Of a stretch of 15,559 nt of DNA, positions 6,643 through 13,889 are shown piece after piece. The stretch is from an uncultured Collinsella sp. (lineage in GTDB: Bacteria; Actinomycetota; Coriobacteriia; Coriobacteriales; Coriobacteriaceae), in assembly GCA_902467875.1 (NCBI GenBank), contig CABQWP010000053.1, positions 1-15,559 on the forward strand, read 5' to 3'. Both the position numbers and the translations under genes were made by a program. The first letter of the stretch is position 1. Every line of letters begins with the position of its first letter. The notes under the pieces are model-generated. The model had not been told where the DNA came from. It saw only the letters and a program-made list of their open reading frames with translations, and did no database searches.

Positions 6643-6672
6643 AAGGAGCCGTCCCCATGGGAACAGCTCCTT
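6643..6672 (-). terminator. Rho-independent terminator of glmU
   Basis: AAGGAGC (6643-6649) pairs with GCTCCTT (6666-6672), and the inner bases extend the stem imperfectly (GTCCCC with GGGAAC). The minus strand runs into TTTTTC. It lies 18 bases beyond the glmU stop. The remaining glmU-prs gap to 6496 holds only the prs ribosome-binding site and a weak -10-like box. Confidence 0.85.
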
Positions 6673-6689
6673 AGATGCTTGGTAAAACG

Positions 6690-8102
6690 TTATACCTCGT
6701 CGTCCTCGTGCAGGCGGCGGCGGTAATCGGCGGCCCAGCCCTCAATATTTACCTGACGGGCGCGGCCCAGTCCGAGCGCGTCTGCCGGGACCGGCTCGGT
6801 GATGACGGGGGCGGCAGCCACGAGCGCGCCGTCGCCGATCTGGGCGGGCGCGACCATCATGGTGTCGGAACCGATGAAGGCATCCTTGCCGATGACGGTC
6901 TTGTGCTTGTGCACGCCGTCGTAGTTGCAGGTGATGGAGCCCGCGCCCACGTTGACGCCGGAGCCCATGGTGGTGTCGCCGATGTAGGACAGGTGTGGAA
7001 CCTTGGAGCCCTCACCGATCGTGGACTTCTTGATCTCCACGTGCGTGCCGGCCTTGGAACCGTCGAGCATGTGGGTACCCGGGCGCAGGTAGGCGCGTGG
7101 GCCGCAGTCGACGCCGTTCTCGATGACGGCCTCGATGGCGATGGTCTCATCGATGGTGCAGCCACTGCCGACGGTGGTGTCGGTGAGGCGGCTGTTGGGG
7201 CCGAGCTGGCACTCCTCGCCTACGGTGACGTGGCCGATCAGATGTGTCTGCGGCCACACGACGGTGTCGCGGCCGATAACGGCATCGGGGCCGATCCAGG
7301 CCTGCGTGGGATCGATGAAGGTAACGCCCTCGGCCATCCAGCGCTCGTTGATGCGGTCGCGCGCGATGGCGGTGAGCTGCGCGAGCTGGATGCGGCTGTT
7401 GACGCCCAGGCCGTCGCGGTAGTCGTCGCAGTGGAAGATGGAGACTGCCTGGCCGTGGCCCTTGAGGATCTCGAGCATGTCGGGCAGATAGTACTCGGAC
7501 TGCGCGTTGTCGTTGCCGATCTCGTCAATGTGGGCGGCGAGCTGCGCGCCGTCGAAGGCGTAGCAGCCGGCGTTGCACTCCAGCAGCGTGGCGGCCTGCT
7601 CGGGTGTGCAGTCCTTCTGCTCGATGATGCGCTCAATTTGGCCATCGGCACCCAGCTTGATGCGGCCGTAGCCGAAGGGGTCGGGCGGGGTCATGGTCAT
7701 GACGGTGCAGGCGAGCTCGCCGGTGGCGACGGTCTGCGCGAACTTGGCGACGGTGTCGGCGGTAATGAGCGGCAGGTCGCCGTTGAGCACGACGACGGGG
7801 CCTTGCGTGATGCCGCAGGCCTCGAGCGCGACCTTGACGGCGTGGCCGGTGCCCAGGCGCTCGGTCTGCTCGACGCACTCGACCTTGGTGGCGCTGTTGG
7901 CGTAGGCGCCGTTGATAAGGGCGCGCATCTCGTCGGCGTGGCTGCCGATGACGACCACGACGCGGCTGCAGCCGGCCTTGATGGTGGCGTCGACGATCCA
8001 CTGGACCATGGGCTTGCCCAGGATCTTGTGCGAAACCTTGCAGTGGTTCGACTTCATGCGGGTGCCCTCGCCGGCGGCGAGGATAATTGCGGTTGCGTCC
8101 AT
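6690..8102 (-). CDS. glmU: Bifunctional UDP-N-acetylglucosamine pyrophosphorylase / glucosamine-1-phosphate N-acetyltransferase
   Basis: A 470-residue cytosolic enzyme that makes UDP-GlcNAc for peptidoglycan by acetylating glucosamine 1-phosphate and then transferring UMP. The N-terminal uridyltransferase domain has LAAGEGTRMKS (8-18), QTERLGTGHAV (79-89) and NGDLPL (107-112). The C-terminal left-handed beta-helix shows hexapeptide repeats from about 265, YLRPGT (338-343), the catalytic histidine H370 in KVPHLSYIGD, and GAGSITCNYDG (386-396). The reading frame is open further upstream to 8420, but the start at 8102 is chosen because AGGAG stands 6 bases before it and LAAGEG falls at the normal distance from the N-terminus. 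It is the first gene of the glmU-prs-pth series. Confidence 0.96.
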   Translation of the reverse strand: MDATAIILAAGEGTRMKSNHCKVSHKILGKPMVQWIVDATIKAGCSRVVVVIGSHADEMRALINGAYANSATKVECVEQTERLGTGHAVKVALEACGITQGPVVVLNGDLPLITADTVAKFAQTVATGELACTVMTMTPPDPFGYGRIKLGADGQIERIIEQKDCTPEQAATLLECNAGCYAFDGAQLAAHIDEIGNDNAQSEYYLPDMLEILKGHGQAVSIFHCDDYRDGLGVNSRIQLAQLTAIARDRINERWMAEGVTFIDPTQAWIGPDAVIGRDTVVWPQTHLIGHVTVGEECQLGPNSRLTDTTVGSGCTIDETIAIEAVIENGVDCGPRAYLRPGTHMLDGSKAGTHVEIKKSTIGEGSKVPHLSYIGDTTMGSGVNVGAGSITCNYDGVHKHKTVIGKDAFIGSDTMMVAPAQIGDGALVAAAPVITEPVPADALGLGRARQVNIEGWAADYRRRLHEDDEV

Positions 8103-8300
8103 GTGATCTCCTGTTACGTTATAGAGACGTGTGTTTGGAAACGATACACGGCACAATATGATACCGCAGGCATATGATGAGCGCGTAACGATTGACGCGT
8201 GACGGCCGATGTCGCTGCCGCCGGCGTGGTGTTTGCGCTGGTTGTGCATGGCGGCGGCGCTGCGGCGTTGGTGTTTTGCGCAAGGGGATGGGAGGTGCCC
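8103..8300. other. Divergent intergenic region between glmU and the ECF operon
   Basis: It holds the glmU ribosome-binding site (AGGAG, 8108-8112 on the minus strand) and a TATAAC -10-like box for glmU (8118-8123, minus) lacking a good -35. It also holds a candidate plus-strand promoter (8135-8162) and the GGGAGG ribosome-binding site of ecfT (8290-8295). I looked for a riboswitch in front of the ECF operon and recognised none; in particular, no cobalamin, thiamine or riboflavin consensus box is visible. Confidence 0.55.
8135..8162 (+). promoter_or_regulatory. Candidate promoter for the ECF importer operon
   Basis: TTGGAA (8135-8140, 4/6 match to TTGACA) and TATGAT (8157-8162, 5/6 match to TATAAT) are separated by 16 bases. 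It would give a leader of about 130 bases before the GTG start of ecfT. Confidence 0.45.
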
Positions 8301-9188
8301 GTGGATATCATGCGAGAGGAATCGGGCAACGAGCCCGTCGCGGCATTTTCGATGTCGCATCCGGCGGTGCCGGCGCTCTACATGGTGCTGACGTTGGGGC
8401 TCACCATGTTCTCGATGCAACCGGTGCTGATTGCGCTGTCGCTTGCGGGCGGGCTGGCGTACGGGCTTGCGACGCGCGGCGCCGCGCGCACGTTGGGGGC
8501 GCTTCGCTGGCAGCTGCCGGTGATTTTGATCATCGCGGTGCTCAATCCGCTGTTTAGCGCCTCGGGCTCGACGGAGCTGTTCCGTATTGGCATGCGTGCG
8601 GTGTATCTAGAGAGCATGGTTTACGGCCTGTGCATGGGTGGGCTGTTTGTGGCGAGCGTGCTGTGGTTTGAGGCCGCGGCGTCGATGCTTGGCTACGACA
8701 AGGTGCTTGCGCTTTTGGGTAACGCCGCGCCGGTGATCGCGCTCATGATCTCGATGTGCATGCGGCTTATCCCGCAGTTTTTGCGCCGCGGGCGTACGGT
8801 ACTGGCGGTGCAGGATGCGATCGATGTGCCGGGCCGCGCGCCCACCGATCCCGTGCGATCGCACCTGCGGGCGTCGAGCGTGTTGATGGGCTGGGGCATG
8901 GAAGATTCGCTGGAGCGCGCGGACGCGATGCGCTCGCGCGGGTGGGGTGCCGCGACACGTCGTACGACGTATGCGCGGTATCGACTGGGGCGCAGCGACG
9001 TTGCCGCGCTGGTCGGGCTCGCGCTGTTTGGTGCCGCCGCGGTGGCCGTGGCGGCGACCGCGACGACGCAGTATTCGTTTTATCCGCAGCTCTCGGTGCC
9101 GGCGCCGTGGCCGGGCTATGTCGTGTACGCTGCCTGGATGGTGCTGCCTTGCGTGTTGCACGCGATTGATGAGAAGAGGTTTGGCTGA
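8301..9188 (+). CDS. ecfT: ECF transporter transmembrane component (EcfT)
   Basis: A 295-residue membrane protein, the scaffold of an energy-coupling factor importer that links the ATPases to the substrate-binding S component. The N-terminal SHPAVPALYMVLTLGL is typical, several hydrophobic segments follow, and ERADAMRSRGWG (205-216) carries the coupling-helix Arg-Gly motif that contacts the ATPases. I chose the GTG at 8301 because GGGAGG precedes it by 5 bases. The frame is open to an ATG at 8199, but the extra residues look random; an ATG at 8310 is a second option. The stop overlaps the ATG of the ATPase gene by one base (TGATG), so the two are translationally coupled. Confidence 0.87.
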   Translation: MDIMREESGNEPVAAFSMSHPAVPALYMVLTLGLTMFSMQPVLIALSLAGGLAYGLATRGAARTLGALRWQLPVILIIAVLNPLFSASGSTELFRIGMRAVYLESMVYGLCMGGLFVASVLWFEAAASMLGYDKVLALLGNAAPVIALMISMCMRLIPQFLRRGRTVLAVQDAIDVPGRAPTDPVRSHLRASSVLMGWGMEDSLERADAMRSRGWGAATRRTTYARYRLGRSDVAALVGLALFGAAAVAVAATATTQYSFYPQLSVPAPWPGYVVYAAWMVLPCVLHAIDEKRFG

Positions 9189-10831
9189 TGGCTCGGTTGG
9201 ATAGGGGCCCGGCGGCGGGTGTGGCATATGGCTCGGCCGCGCCGGCGATTGAGGTGCGAGGCCTTAGTTTTGCCTACCCCGATGCTGATGCTGCGGTGCT
9301 CGAGGGGCTCGACTGGTCTGTTCCCCAAGGTGCATTTGCGTTGCTTGTTGGCGGTACCGGATCGGGTAAGTCGACGCTGCTGTCGCTGCTCAAGCCCGAG
9401 ATCGCGCCGGCGGGCGAGCGCACTGGCGAACTGCGCGTGCTGGGCGAGAACGTTGCCGACATGGACGTGCGGGCATCGGCGGAGCGCGTGGGCTATGTGT
9501 TCCAGGATCCCGAGAACCAGATTGTGTGCGAGACCGTGTGGCATGAGATGGCGTTTGGCCTAGAGAATCTGGGTGTGTCGCGCGACGAGATGCGCCGCCG
9601 TGTTGCCGAGACCAGCTATTTCTTTGGTCTGGAGGGCTGGCTTCATCGTGATACCGATACGCTTTCGGGTGGCCGCAAGCAGCTGCTGTCGCTTGCCGCC
9701 GTCCTGGCGCTGCGTCCGCGTGTGCTGCTACTCGACGAGCCCACGTCTCAGCTTGATCCGGTTGCGGAGAAGAATTTCCTGCACGCGCTGTTTCGTGTAA
9801 ATCGCGAGCTGGGCTGCACGGTTGTTGTGGCGACGCATCAGCCGCGCCCAATGCTCGAATACGCGACGTGTGCGTACCGGATTGAGGATGGCCGCGTGCG
9901 CGAGGCGGCGGATATGGCATCTTTGGGACGCCGAGAATCGCTGTTTTCCGATGACACGTTGGGGTGGGGTGCCATCCGATGTGCAAAAAACGGAGTATTC
10001 AGCAGGCGTGAGGACAATTTGGGCTCTCTGGAGCCGCCCGGGGACGTATCGAGCGCGAAAAAAAGTTCAGAATTGGACAAATCGTCCGAATTTGTGGCGC
10101 AAACGTCGCTCGAGAACGGCTTGGAAGCCTTCTCGCGCACGGATGGAAGTAGAATACTCCAAAAAATGCACGCTGGGTCGGCTACCATCCTGTCGGAAGG
10201 TTGGTTTCGCTACGATCGAGCGTCCGGCTGGGTGTTGCGTGGGCTCGATGCGTCGTTTTCGGCCGGTGCGGTGCATGCGGTTGTTGGCGGTAACGGCTGC
10301 GGCAAGTCGACGATGCTCTCGGTGCTGGCGAAGACCGCCAAGCTGCAGCGCGGCCGCATGGTGCGCGGAGCGGCCTCGGCGGCGCTGCTGCCTCAGAATC
10401 CCAAAGCATTGCTGGTTGCCGAGACGGTTCGCGATGAGCTGATGGAATGGGCCTCGACCTGCGGATATGACGAGAACTTGGCGCGGGAGCGTGCGGCGAG
10501 CTTGGGGTTGTCGGGTCTGGATGGACGCCATCCGTACGATCTTTCGGGCGGGCAGCGTCAACTGCTTGCATTGGCAAAACTGCTGCTAATCGGCCCCGAA
10601 CTGCTATTGCTCGATGAGCCCACCAAGGGTCTAGACCTGTTCAGCCGCCGCATCATCGCCCGCGCCCTGCGTGACCATGCGAAGGCTGGCGGCACCGTCA
10701 TCATGGCTACGCACGATTTGGACTTTGCCGAGCAGGTAGCCGACGACGTCGCCATGATGTTTGACGGCGAGATTGCCTGCATGGAGCCGCCGGCCGACTT
10801 CTTTGCCGACAACGTGTTCTATAGGGCGTGA
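9188..10831 (+). CDS. ecfA: ECF transporter ATPase with two fused ABC domains (EcfA1-EcfA2)
   Basis: A 547-residue cytosolic ATPase that powers the importer. Domain 1 has Walker A GGTGSGKST (55-63), a Q-loop in VFQDPENQ (104-111), signature LSGGRKQ (159-165), Walker B VLLLDEP (179-185) and switch H217. Domain 2 has GGNGCGKST (367-375), Q403, LSGGQRQ (452-458), LLLLDEP (472-478) and H509. Both sites look complete. The fusion replaces the usual pair of separate EcfA genes. The linker, about residues 262-330, is hydrophilic, unlike ABC sequence, and is encoded by a segment with complementary ends and internal hairpins (9981-10171), probably a captured repeat element. The next gene starts 4 bases after the stop. 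Confidence 0.93.
   Translation: MARLDRGPAAGVAYGSAAPAIEVRGLSFAYPDADAAVLEGLDWSVPQGAFALLVGGTGSGKSTLLSLLKPEIAPAGERTGELRVLGENVADMDVRASAERVGYVFQDPENQIVCETVWHEMAFGLENLGVSRDEMRRRVAETSYFFGLEGWLHRDTDTLSGGRKQLLSLAAVLALRPRVLLLDEPTSQLDPVAEKNFLHALFRVNRELGCTVVVATHQPRPMLEYATCAYRIEDGRVREAADMASLGRRESLFSDDTLGWGAIRCAKNGVFSRREDNLGSLEPPGDVSSAKKSSELDKSSEFVAQTSLENGLEAFSRTDGSRILQKMHAGSATILSEGWFRYDRASGWVLRGLDASFSAGAVHAVVGGNGCGKSTMLSVLAKTAKLQRGRMVRGAASAALLPQNPKALLVAETVRDELMEWASTCGYDENLARERAASLGLSGLDGRHPYDLSGGQRQLLALAKLLLIGPELLLLDEPTKGLDLFSRRIIARALRDHAKAGGTVIMATHDLDFAEQVADDVAMMFDGEIACMEPPADFFADNVFYRA
9981..10171. repeat. Structured repeat-like segment encoding the EcfA inter-domain linker
   Basis: The ends are complementary: GTGCA and GGAGTATTC (9981-9985, 9992-10000) pair with GAATACTCC and TGCAC (10152-10160, 10167-10171). 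A symmetrical A-rich internal loop (AAAAAC opposite AAAAAA) separates the two paired blocks. Inside lie three further hairpins: GGCTC/GAGCC (10022-10035), AATTGGAC/GTCCGAATT (10071-10092) and CGAGAA-GGCTT/AAGCC-TTCTCG (10111-10135). It encodes residues 265-328 without stop or frameshift. The segment is visibly richer in A runs than the flanking ABC-coding DNA. Confidence 0.6.
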
Positions 10832-10835
10832 TGGG

Positions 10836-11549
10836 ATGACGGACTGTCGTTTCTCGCGTTTGCTTGCAAAACTGGAGATCCCGCTGTTGTTGGCGGTGCC
10901 GGCGGTGATGGCTGCCGCGTTGCTGGCGGGTGTTGAGCAGGCAGCGTTGGCCATGCTGGTTGTGGTGGCGTTGGTGCTTGCGCTGTTCTTTGCGGGTTAC
11001 GAGGCATCTCGTCCGGGTTTGCGCCAGATTATGCCCACGCTGGTGCTGGCGGTGCTGGCGGCGGCGGGGCGCATCCTGTTTGGGCCCATTCCCGACTTTA
11101 AACCGGTGAGCGCCATCGCCATTATCGCGGGGGCGACGCTTGGTCGCCGCAATGGTTTTATGGTTGGCGCGCTGGCGGCGCTGACCAGCAATTTCTTTTT
11201 TGGACAGGGCATGTGGACGCCGTGGCAGATGTATGCTTGGGGGCTCGTGGGATACGTTGGCGGTGCGCTGACGTATGCGGGTGCGTTCGACCGCGCCGAC
11301 GGCACCGTGCGCATGCCAGCACTGCTGGCGTACGGCTTTGCGTCGGGCCTGCTCTATGGCGTCGTGATCAACGCGTATGACATCATTGGTTTTGTGCAGC
11401 CGCTTACCTGGGCGGGTGCCGTGGCGCGTCTTGCCACGGCGGTGCCGTTCGATATCACACACGGCCTCGCGACCTGCGTGTTCTTGGTCGCCCTGTACAA
11501 GCCCTGGTGTCGCCGCATTAACCGTGTCGTCGTGAAATACGGGCTGTAA
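10836..11549 (+). CDS. ECF transporter substrate-binding (S) component, substrate unknown
   Basis: A 237-residue, very hydrophobic protein with about six to eight membrane segments (for example 15-32, 36-55, 66-82, 91-103, 107-123, 132-150, 161-180, 207-221). Typical S-component sequence appears in GRILFGPIPDFKPVSA (78-93) and FFFGQGMWTPWQMYAWG (120-136), with the small-residue AIIAGATLG between. It is the substrate-capturing subunit completing the T-A1A2-S operon. Specificity cannot be read from sequence; a vitamin such as a cobalamin or flavin-type cofactor is the general expectation. The ATG at 10836 lies 4 bases after the ecfA stop with only a weak ribosome-binding site, so translational coupling is likely. 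The frame is open further upstream but overlaps ecfA. Confidence 0.82.
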   Translation: MTDCRFSRLLAKLEIPLLLAVPAVMAAALLAGVEQAALAMLVVVALVLALFFAGYEASRPGLRQIMPTLVLAVLAAAGRILFGPIPDFKPVSAIAIIAGATLGRRNGFMVGALAALTSNFFFGQGMWTPWQMYAWGLVGYVGGALTYAGAFDRADGTVRMPALLAYGFASGLLYGVVINAYDIIGFVQPLTWAGAVARLATAVPFDITHGLATCVFLVALYKPWCRRINRVVVKYGL

Positions 11550-11588
11550 GGCTGGTTGCGTCGGAGCGGGAATCAATACTGCCGAAGT

Positions 11589-11756
11589 GCCATTTTAAAA
11601 CTATGCCGGTTTACGGGGCTAGATTGGCGCAGGCCGACCATACCGGCTTTTTTCAAAATAGAGCAAGCCGTTTACCTGCGGTTTTATTATTACGGAATTG
11701 CGCATGGCTGGGGGTTCGCGATTCAGCCCCGTAAACCGGCATAGTTTTAAAATGGC
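11589..11756. mobile_element. 168-bp hairpin element with perfect 32-bp inverted arms
   Basis: The left arm (11589-11620, beginning GCCATTTTAAAACT) and right arm (11725-11756) are exact reverse complements over 32 bases. The interior carries CGGCTT/AAGCCG complementarity and the 13-base core TACCTGCGGTTTT (11673-11685), followed by a T-rich run. AAGCCG with CGGTTT around the core could form a weak terminator for the ECF operon. No gene, transposase or target duplication is visible. It starts 39 bases after the S-component stop. The same core occurs in the next element at a matching position. The 95 bases between the elements (11757-11851) hold nothing I can assign. Confidence 0.8.
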
Positions 11757-11851
11757 CGGCTGATACGACGGGCATCGTGGCCCCCAGAGAGCCAAATTGA
11801 TCCATTTTCTTCCGTCTCCAGATGTCCCCAGGAAATCAGTTGACGGCGCTT

Positions 11852-12011
11852 GCCACGAAACTGGCCCATCTACTACGTTTAGCTTGATACCCCCGACCAT
11901 GACCGCGTTTTATGAAAAACCGCAGGCTTTCTACCTGCGGTTTTCTTTTTGCGTTGTTCGCTGTGGTTGAGGGTAGTGGCTTAAACGTAGTAGATGGGCT
12001 GGTTTCGTGGC
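11852..12011. mobile_element. 160-bp hairpin element with 30-bp inverted arms and a terminator core
   Basis: The left arm (11852-11881, beginning GCCACGAAAC) pairs with the right arm (11982-12011) over 30 bases. The only two differences (TG opposite TG) would form G:U pairs in RNA. The arm sequence is unrelated to the neighbouring 168-bp element, yet the interior holds the same core TACCTGCGGTTTT (11932-11944), 80 bases from the left end and 67 from the right, against 84 and 71 in the neighbour. Here the core forms half of a strong terminator hairpin. Confidence 0.8.
11916..11944. terminator. Bidirectional terminator inside the 160-bp element
   Basis: AAAACCGCAGG (11916-11926) pairs with CCTGCGGTTTT (11934-11944) around a 7-base loop. 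T-rich tails follow on the plus strand (TTTTCTTTTT) and, more weakly, on the minus strand (GGTTTTTCAT). It sits between the convergent ECF operon and xth and could end both transcripts. Confidence 0.8.
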
Positions 12012-12045
12012 GGACGGGGTCACGCGGGCGCCCTTGCGCGGGCAA

Positions 12046-12082
12046 AAGTGATCTGTATTCCTTCGTCCCCGGGGGATCATTT
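12046..12082 (-). terminator. Weak stem-loop beyond xth
   Basis: AAGTGATC (12046-12053) pairs with GATCATTT (12075-12082), including one G:U pair. On the minus strand the hairpin begins 5 bases after the xth stop and ends in CACTTTTGCC. It is a modest terminator; the stronger signal at 11916-11944 may be the real end of the xth transcript. Confidence 0.35.
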
Positions 12083-12087
12083 GGGGG

Positions 12088-12906
12088 CTAGAGCTCTAGC
12101 GTGAGGGTGACGGGGCAGTGGTCGCTGCCAAAGATGTCGCCGCGGATGCCGGTGTCGCGTACGTTGTCGGCGATTGCGTCGCTCACCAGGAAATAATCGA
12201 TGCGCCAGCCGGCGTTGTTCTTGCGAGCATTAAAGCGGTAGCTCCACCAGCTGTAGACGCCCTCGACGTCGGGGTTTGCCGCGCGCCAGGTATCGGTGAA
12301 GCCGGCGTTGAGCAGCTCGGTAAACTTGCCGCGTTCTTCGTCCGAAAAGCCCGCGTTGCCGCGGTTGGACTTGGGGTTCTTAAGGTCGATCTCCTCGTGC
12401 GCCACGTTAAAGTCGCCGCAAGTTACGACGGGCTTGCCGCTCTCGCGCTCAAGCGCGCTCAAAAAGCCGCGATAGGCATCGTCCCAGGCCATGCGCACAT
12501 CGATGCGCGCGAGTTCGTTTTGCGCGTTGGGCGTATAGACGTCAACAAACCAAAACTTGTCGAACTCGAGCGCGCAGACGCGGCCCTCGGTTACGGCTTG
12601 GGCGACGAGCTCGGCCGCCTCGCCCTCGCCGGCGTAGGGTAGCAGCGCGTCGGCGTGCAGCACGCGCAGCGGTTCCTGGCGGCTAAAGACCGCAGTGCCC
12701 GAGTAGCCCTTGCGCTCGGCGTAGCTCCAGGTTTGGTGATAGCCGGGCAGGTCAATATCGACCTGGCCATCTTGCAACTTGGTCTCTTGCAGCGCCAGGA
12801 TATCGACGTCGAGTTTTTGCGCGATCTGGATAAAGCTTGGGTCCTTTTTAAGCACGGCGCGCAGGCCGTTGACGTTCCACGAGGCGAAAGTATAAGTCTG
12901 AGGCAT
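12088..12906 (-). CDS. xth: Exodeoxyribonuclease III / AP endonuclease
   Basis: A 272-residue base-excision repair enzyme of the exonuclease III family, cutting DNA at abasic sites and removing 3' blocking groups. The metal-dependent active site is complete: SWNVNG (9-14, N11/N13), LQETK (39-43, E41), VYTPN (123-127, Y124), GDFNVAH (164-170, D165, N167), the substrate-contact RIDYFL (235-240, D237) and GSDHCPV (260-266, D262, H263). Length and motif spacing fit ExoA/Xth. The ATG follows AAAGGA at good distance. It converges with the ECF operon and diverges from the sirtuin gene. Confidence 0.96.
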   Translation of the reverse strand: MPQTYTFASWNVNGLRAVLKKDPSFIQIAQKLDVDILALQETKLQDGQVDIDLPGYHQTWSYAERKGYSGTAVFSRQEPLRVLHADALLPYAGEGEAAELVAQAVTEGRVCALEFDKFWFVDVYTPNAQNELARIDVRMAWDDAYRGFLSALERESGKPVVTCGDFNVAHEEIDLKNPKSNRGNAGFSDEERGKFTELLNAGFTDTWRAANPDVEGVYSWWSYRFNARKNNAGWRIDYFLVSDAIADNVRDTGIRGDIFGSDHCPVTLTLEL

Positions 12907-13041
12907 GGTGTCCTTTCGACGGGGTTGGCAGGCTTAAGATTAGCGCAACAGGGGCGGGGTGGGATCCGCGCATGCTGACTTAAAGGCCGCATGCTGGGAC
13001 GTCGCTCAACGCTGCCCGACTAACAAGGATGGAGGACTCAT
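12907..13041. promoter_or_regulatory. Divergent promoter region of xth and the sirtuin gene
   Basis: It carries the two ribosome-binding sites (AAAGGA for xth; GGAGG for the sirtuin) and a direct repeat GCATGCTG (12970-12977 and 12989-12996), each copy containing the palindrome GCATGC. The start-to-start distance is 19 bases, close to two helical turns, as for an operator. I see no convincing -35/-10 pair on either strand. Confidence 0.35.
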
Positions 13042-13794
13042 ATGACGCAGGCAATATCGGACCCCAGGCAGGCCTCCGCCGCGCTGGCGGATCTGTTTGA
13101 CACCCACAAGCGCGTGGTCTTCTTTGGCGGCGCTGGTGTTTCCACGGCAAGTGGCATCCCCGATTTCCGCAGCGTGGACGGCCTGTATCACCAGCAGTTT
13201 GCCTATCCGCCCGAGACCATGCTGTCGCATAGCTTTTACGAGGCGCATCCGGCCGAGTTCTTCGACTTCTACCGCACCAAGATGATCGCGCTTAACGCTA
13301 AGCCCAACCGCTGCCACACCAAGCTGGCCGAGCTGGAGCGCGCCGGCAAGCTCGACGCCGTGGTGACGCAAAACATCGACGGCCTGCATCAGATGGCCGG
13401 CTCACAGCGCGTGTTCGAGCTGCACGGATCGGTCCATCGCAACATTTGCCAGTCGTGCGGCGCGGTCTATAGCGCCGAGTGGATTTGCTCGCGCGAGCAC
13501 GAGGATGCCGCGGGCGTGCCTGCGTGCCCCGCGTGCGGCGGCCGCATCAAGCCCGATGTAGTGCTCTACGAAGAACCGCTCGACGAGCATGTGTTGACCG
13601 GTGCCGTTGCCGCCATCGCCGCCGCCGATGCCCTCATTGTGGGCGGGACCTCGCTCGTGGTGTATCCGGCGGCAGGCCTTACGCGATACTTTACCGGTGA
13701 TACGCTGGCCATATGCAACCTTGCTCCCACCGATCAGGATGCAAATGCCGACCTGCTGATTTCTTGCGACATCGCGGCCGCGTTTGCGTTCTAG
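13042..13794 (+). CDS. cobB: Sirtuin-family NAD-dependent protein deacylase
   Basis: A 250-residue Sir2-type enzyme that removes acetyl (or other acyl) groups from lysines while consuming NAD. Seen: FGGAGVSTASGIPDFRS (28-44) for NAD binding, TQNIDGLH (109-116), the catalytic H128 in LHGS, the zinc-binding cysteines C136, C139, C162 and C165, and GGTSLVVYPAAGL (201-213). The set is complete. The sequence GVSTASGIPDFR suggests the deacetylase-type bacterial sirtuins rather than the desuccinylases, since the Tyr/Arg pair of the latter is not evident. The start is supported by GGAGG 7 bases upstream. A terminator-like hairpin separates it from folP-folK. Confidence 0.93.
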   Translation: MTQAISDPRQASAALADLFDTHKRVVFFGGAGVSTASGIPDFRSVDGLYHQQFAYPPETMLSHSFYEAHPAEFFDFYRTKMIALNAKPNRCHTKLAELERAGKLDAVVTQNIDGLHQMAGSQRVFELHGSVHRNICQSCGAVYSAEWICSREHEDAAGVPACPACGGRIKPDVVLYEEPLDEHVLTGAVAAIAAADALIVGGTSLVVYPAAGLTRYFTGDTLAICNLAPTDQDANADLLISCDIAAAFAF

Positions 13795-13808
13795 CCCGCG
13801 CGCGCGGA

Positions 13809-13814
13809 TACAAT
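13809..13814 (+). promoter_or_regulatory. Candidate -10 box for folP-folK
   Basis: TACAAT matches the -10 consensus at 5/6 and lies about 75 bases before the folP start. The best -35 candidate, TTGCGT (13784-13789), is poor and 19 bases away, so this is tentative. Confidence 0.3.
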
Positions 13815-13839
13815 AGAAAGACTGAGTGCAAAGCGACCC

Positions 13840-13867
13840 CGCCGCCAGCTCCCCAGACTCGGCGGCG
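13840..13867 (+). terminator. GC-rich hairpin between the sirtuin gene and folP-folK
   Basis: CGCCGCC (13840-13846) pairs with GGCGGCG (13861-13867), a perfect 7-bp stem with a 14-base loop. It is followed after a few bases by ATTTT and then the folP ribosome-binding site (TTAGGAGG, 13876-13883). It could terminate the sirtuin transcript or act as an attenuator in the folP leader. Confidence 0.45.
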
Positions 13868-13889
13868 TGGGCATTTTAGGAGGATGTTC

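Noticed and set aside
6675..8177. 500-codon plus-strand open frame opposite glmU
   Set aside because: It is a mirror of the glmU codons, without any recognisable motif, and it spans the glmU terminator and promoter region.
8103..8300. Riboswitch in front of the ECF importer operon
   Set aside because: I found no recognisable consensus elements of the common vitamin riboswitches, and the leader predicted from the candidate promoter is only about 130 bases.
8199..8300. Longer N-terminus for ecfT starting at the ATG at 8199
   Set aside because: The extra 34 residues do not look like the family, and the GTG at 8301 has a strong GGGAGG ribosome-binding site at proper distance.
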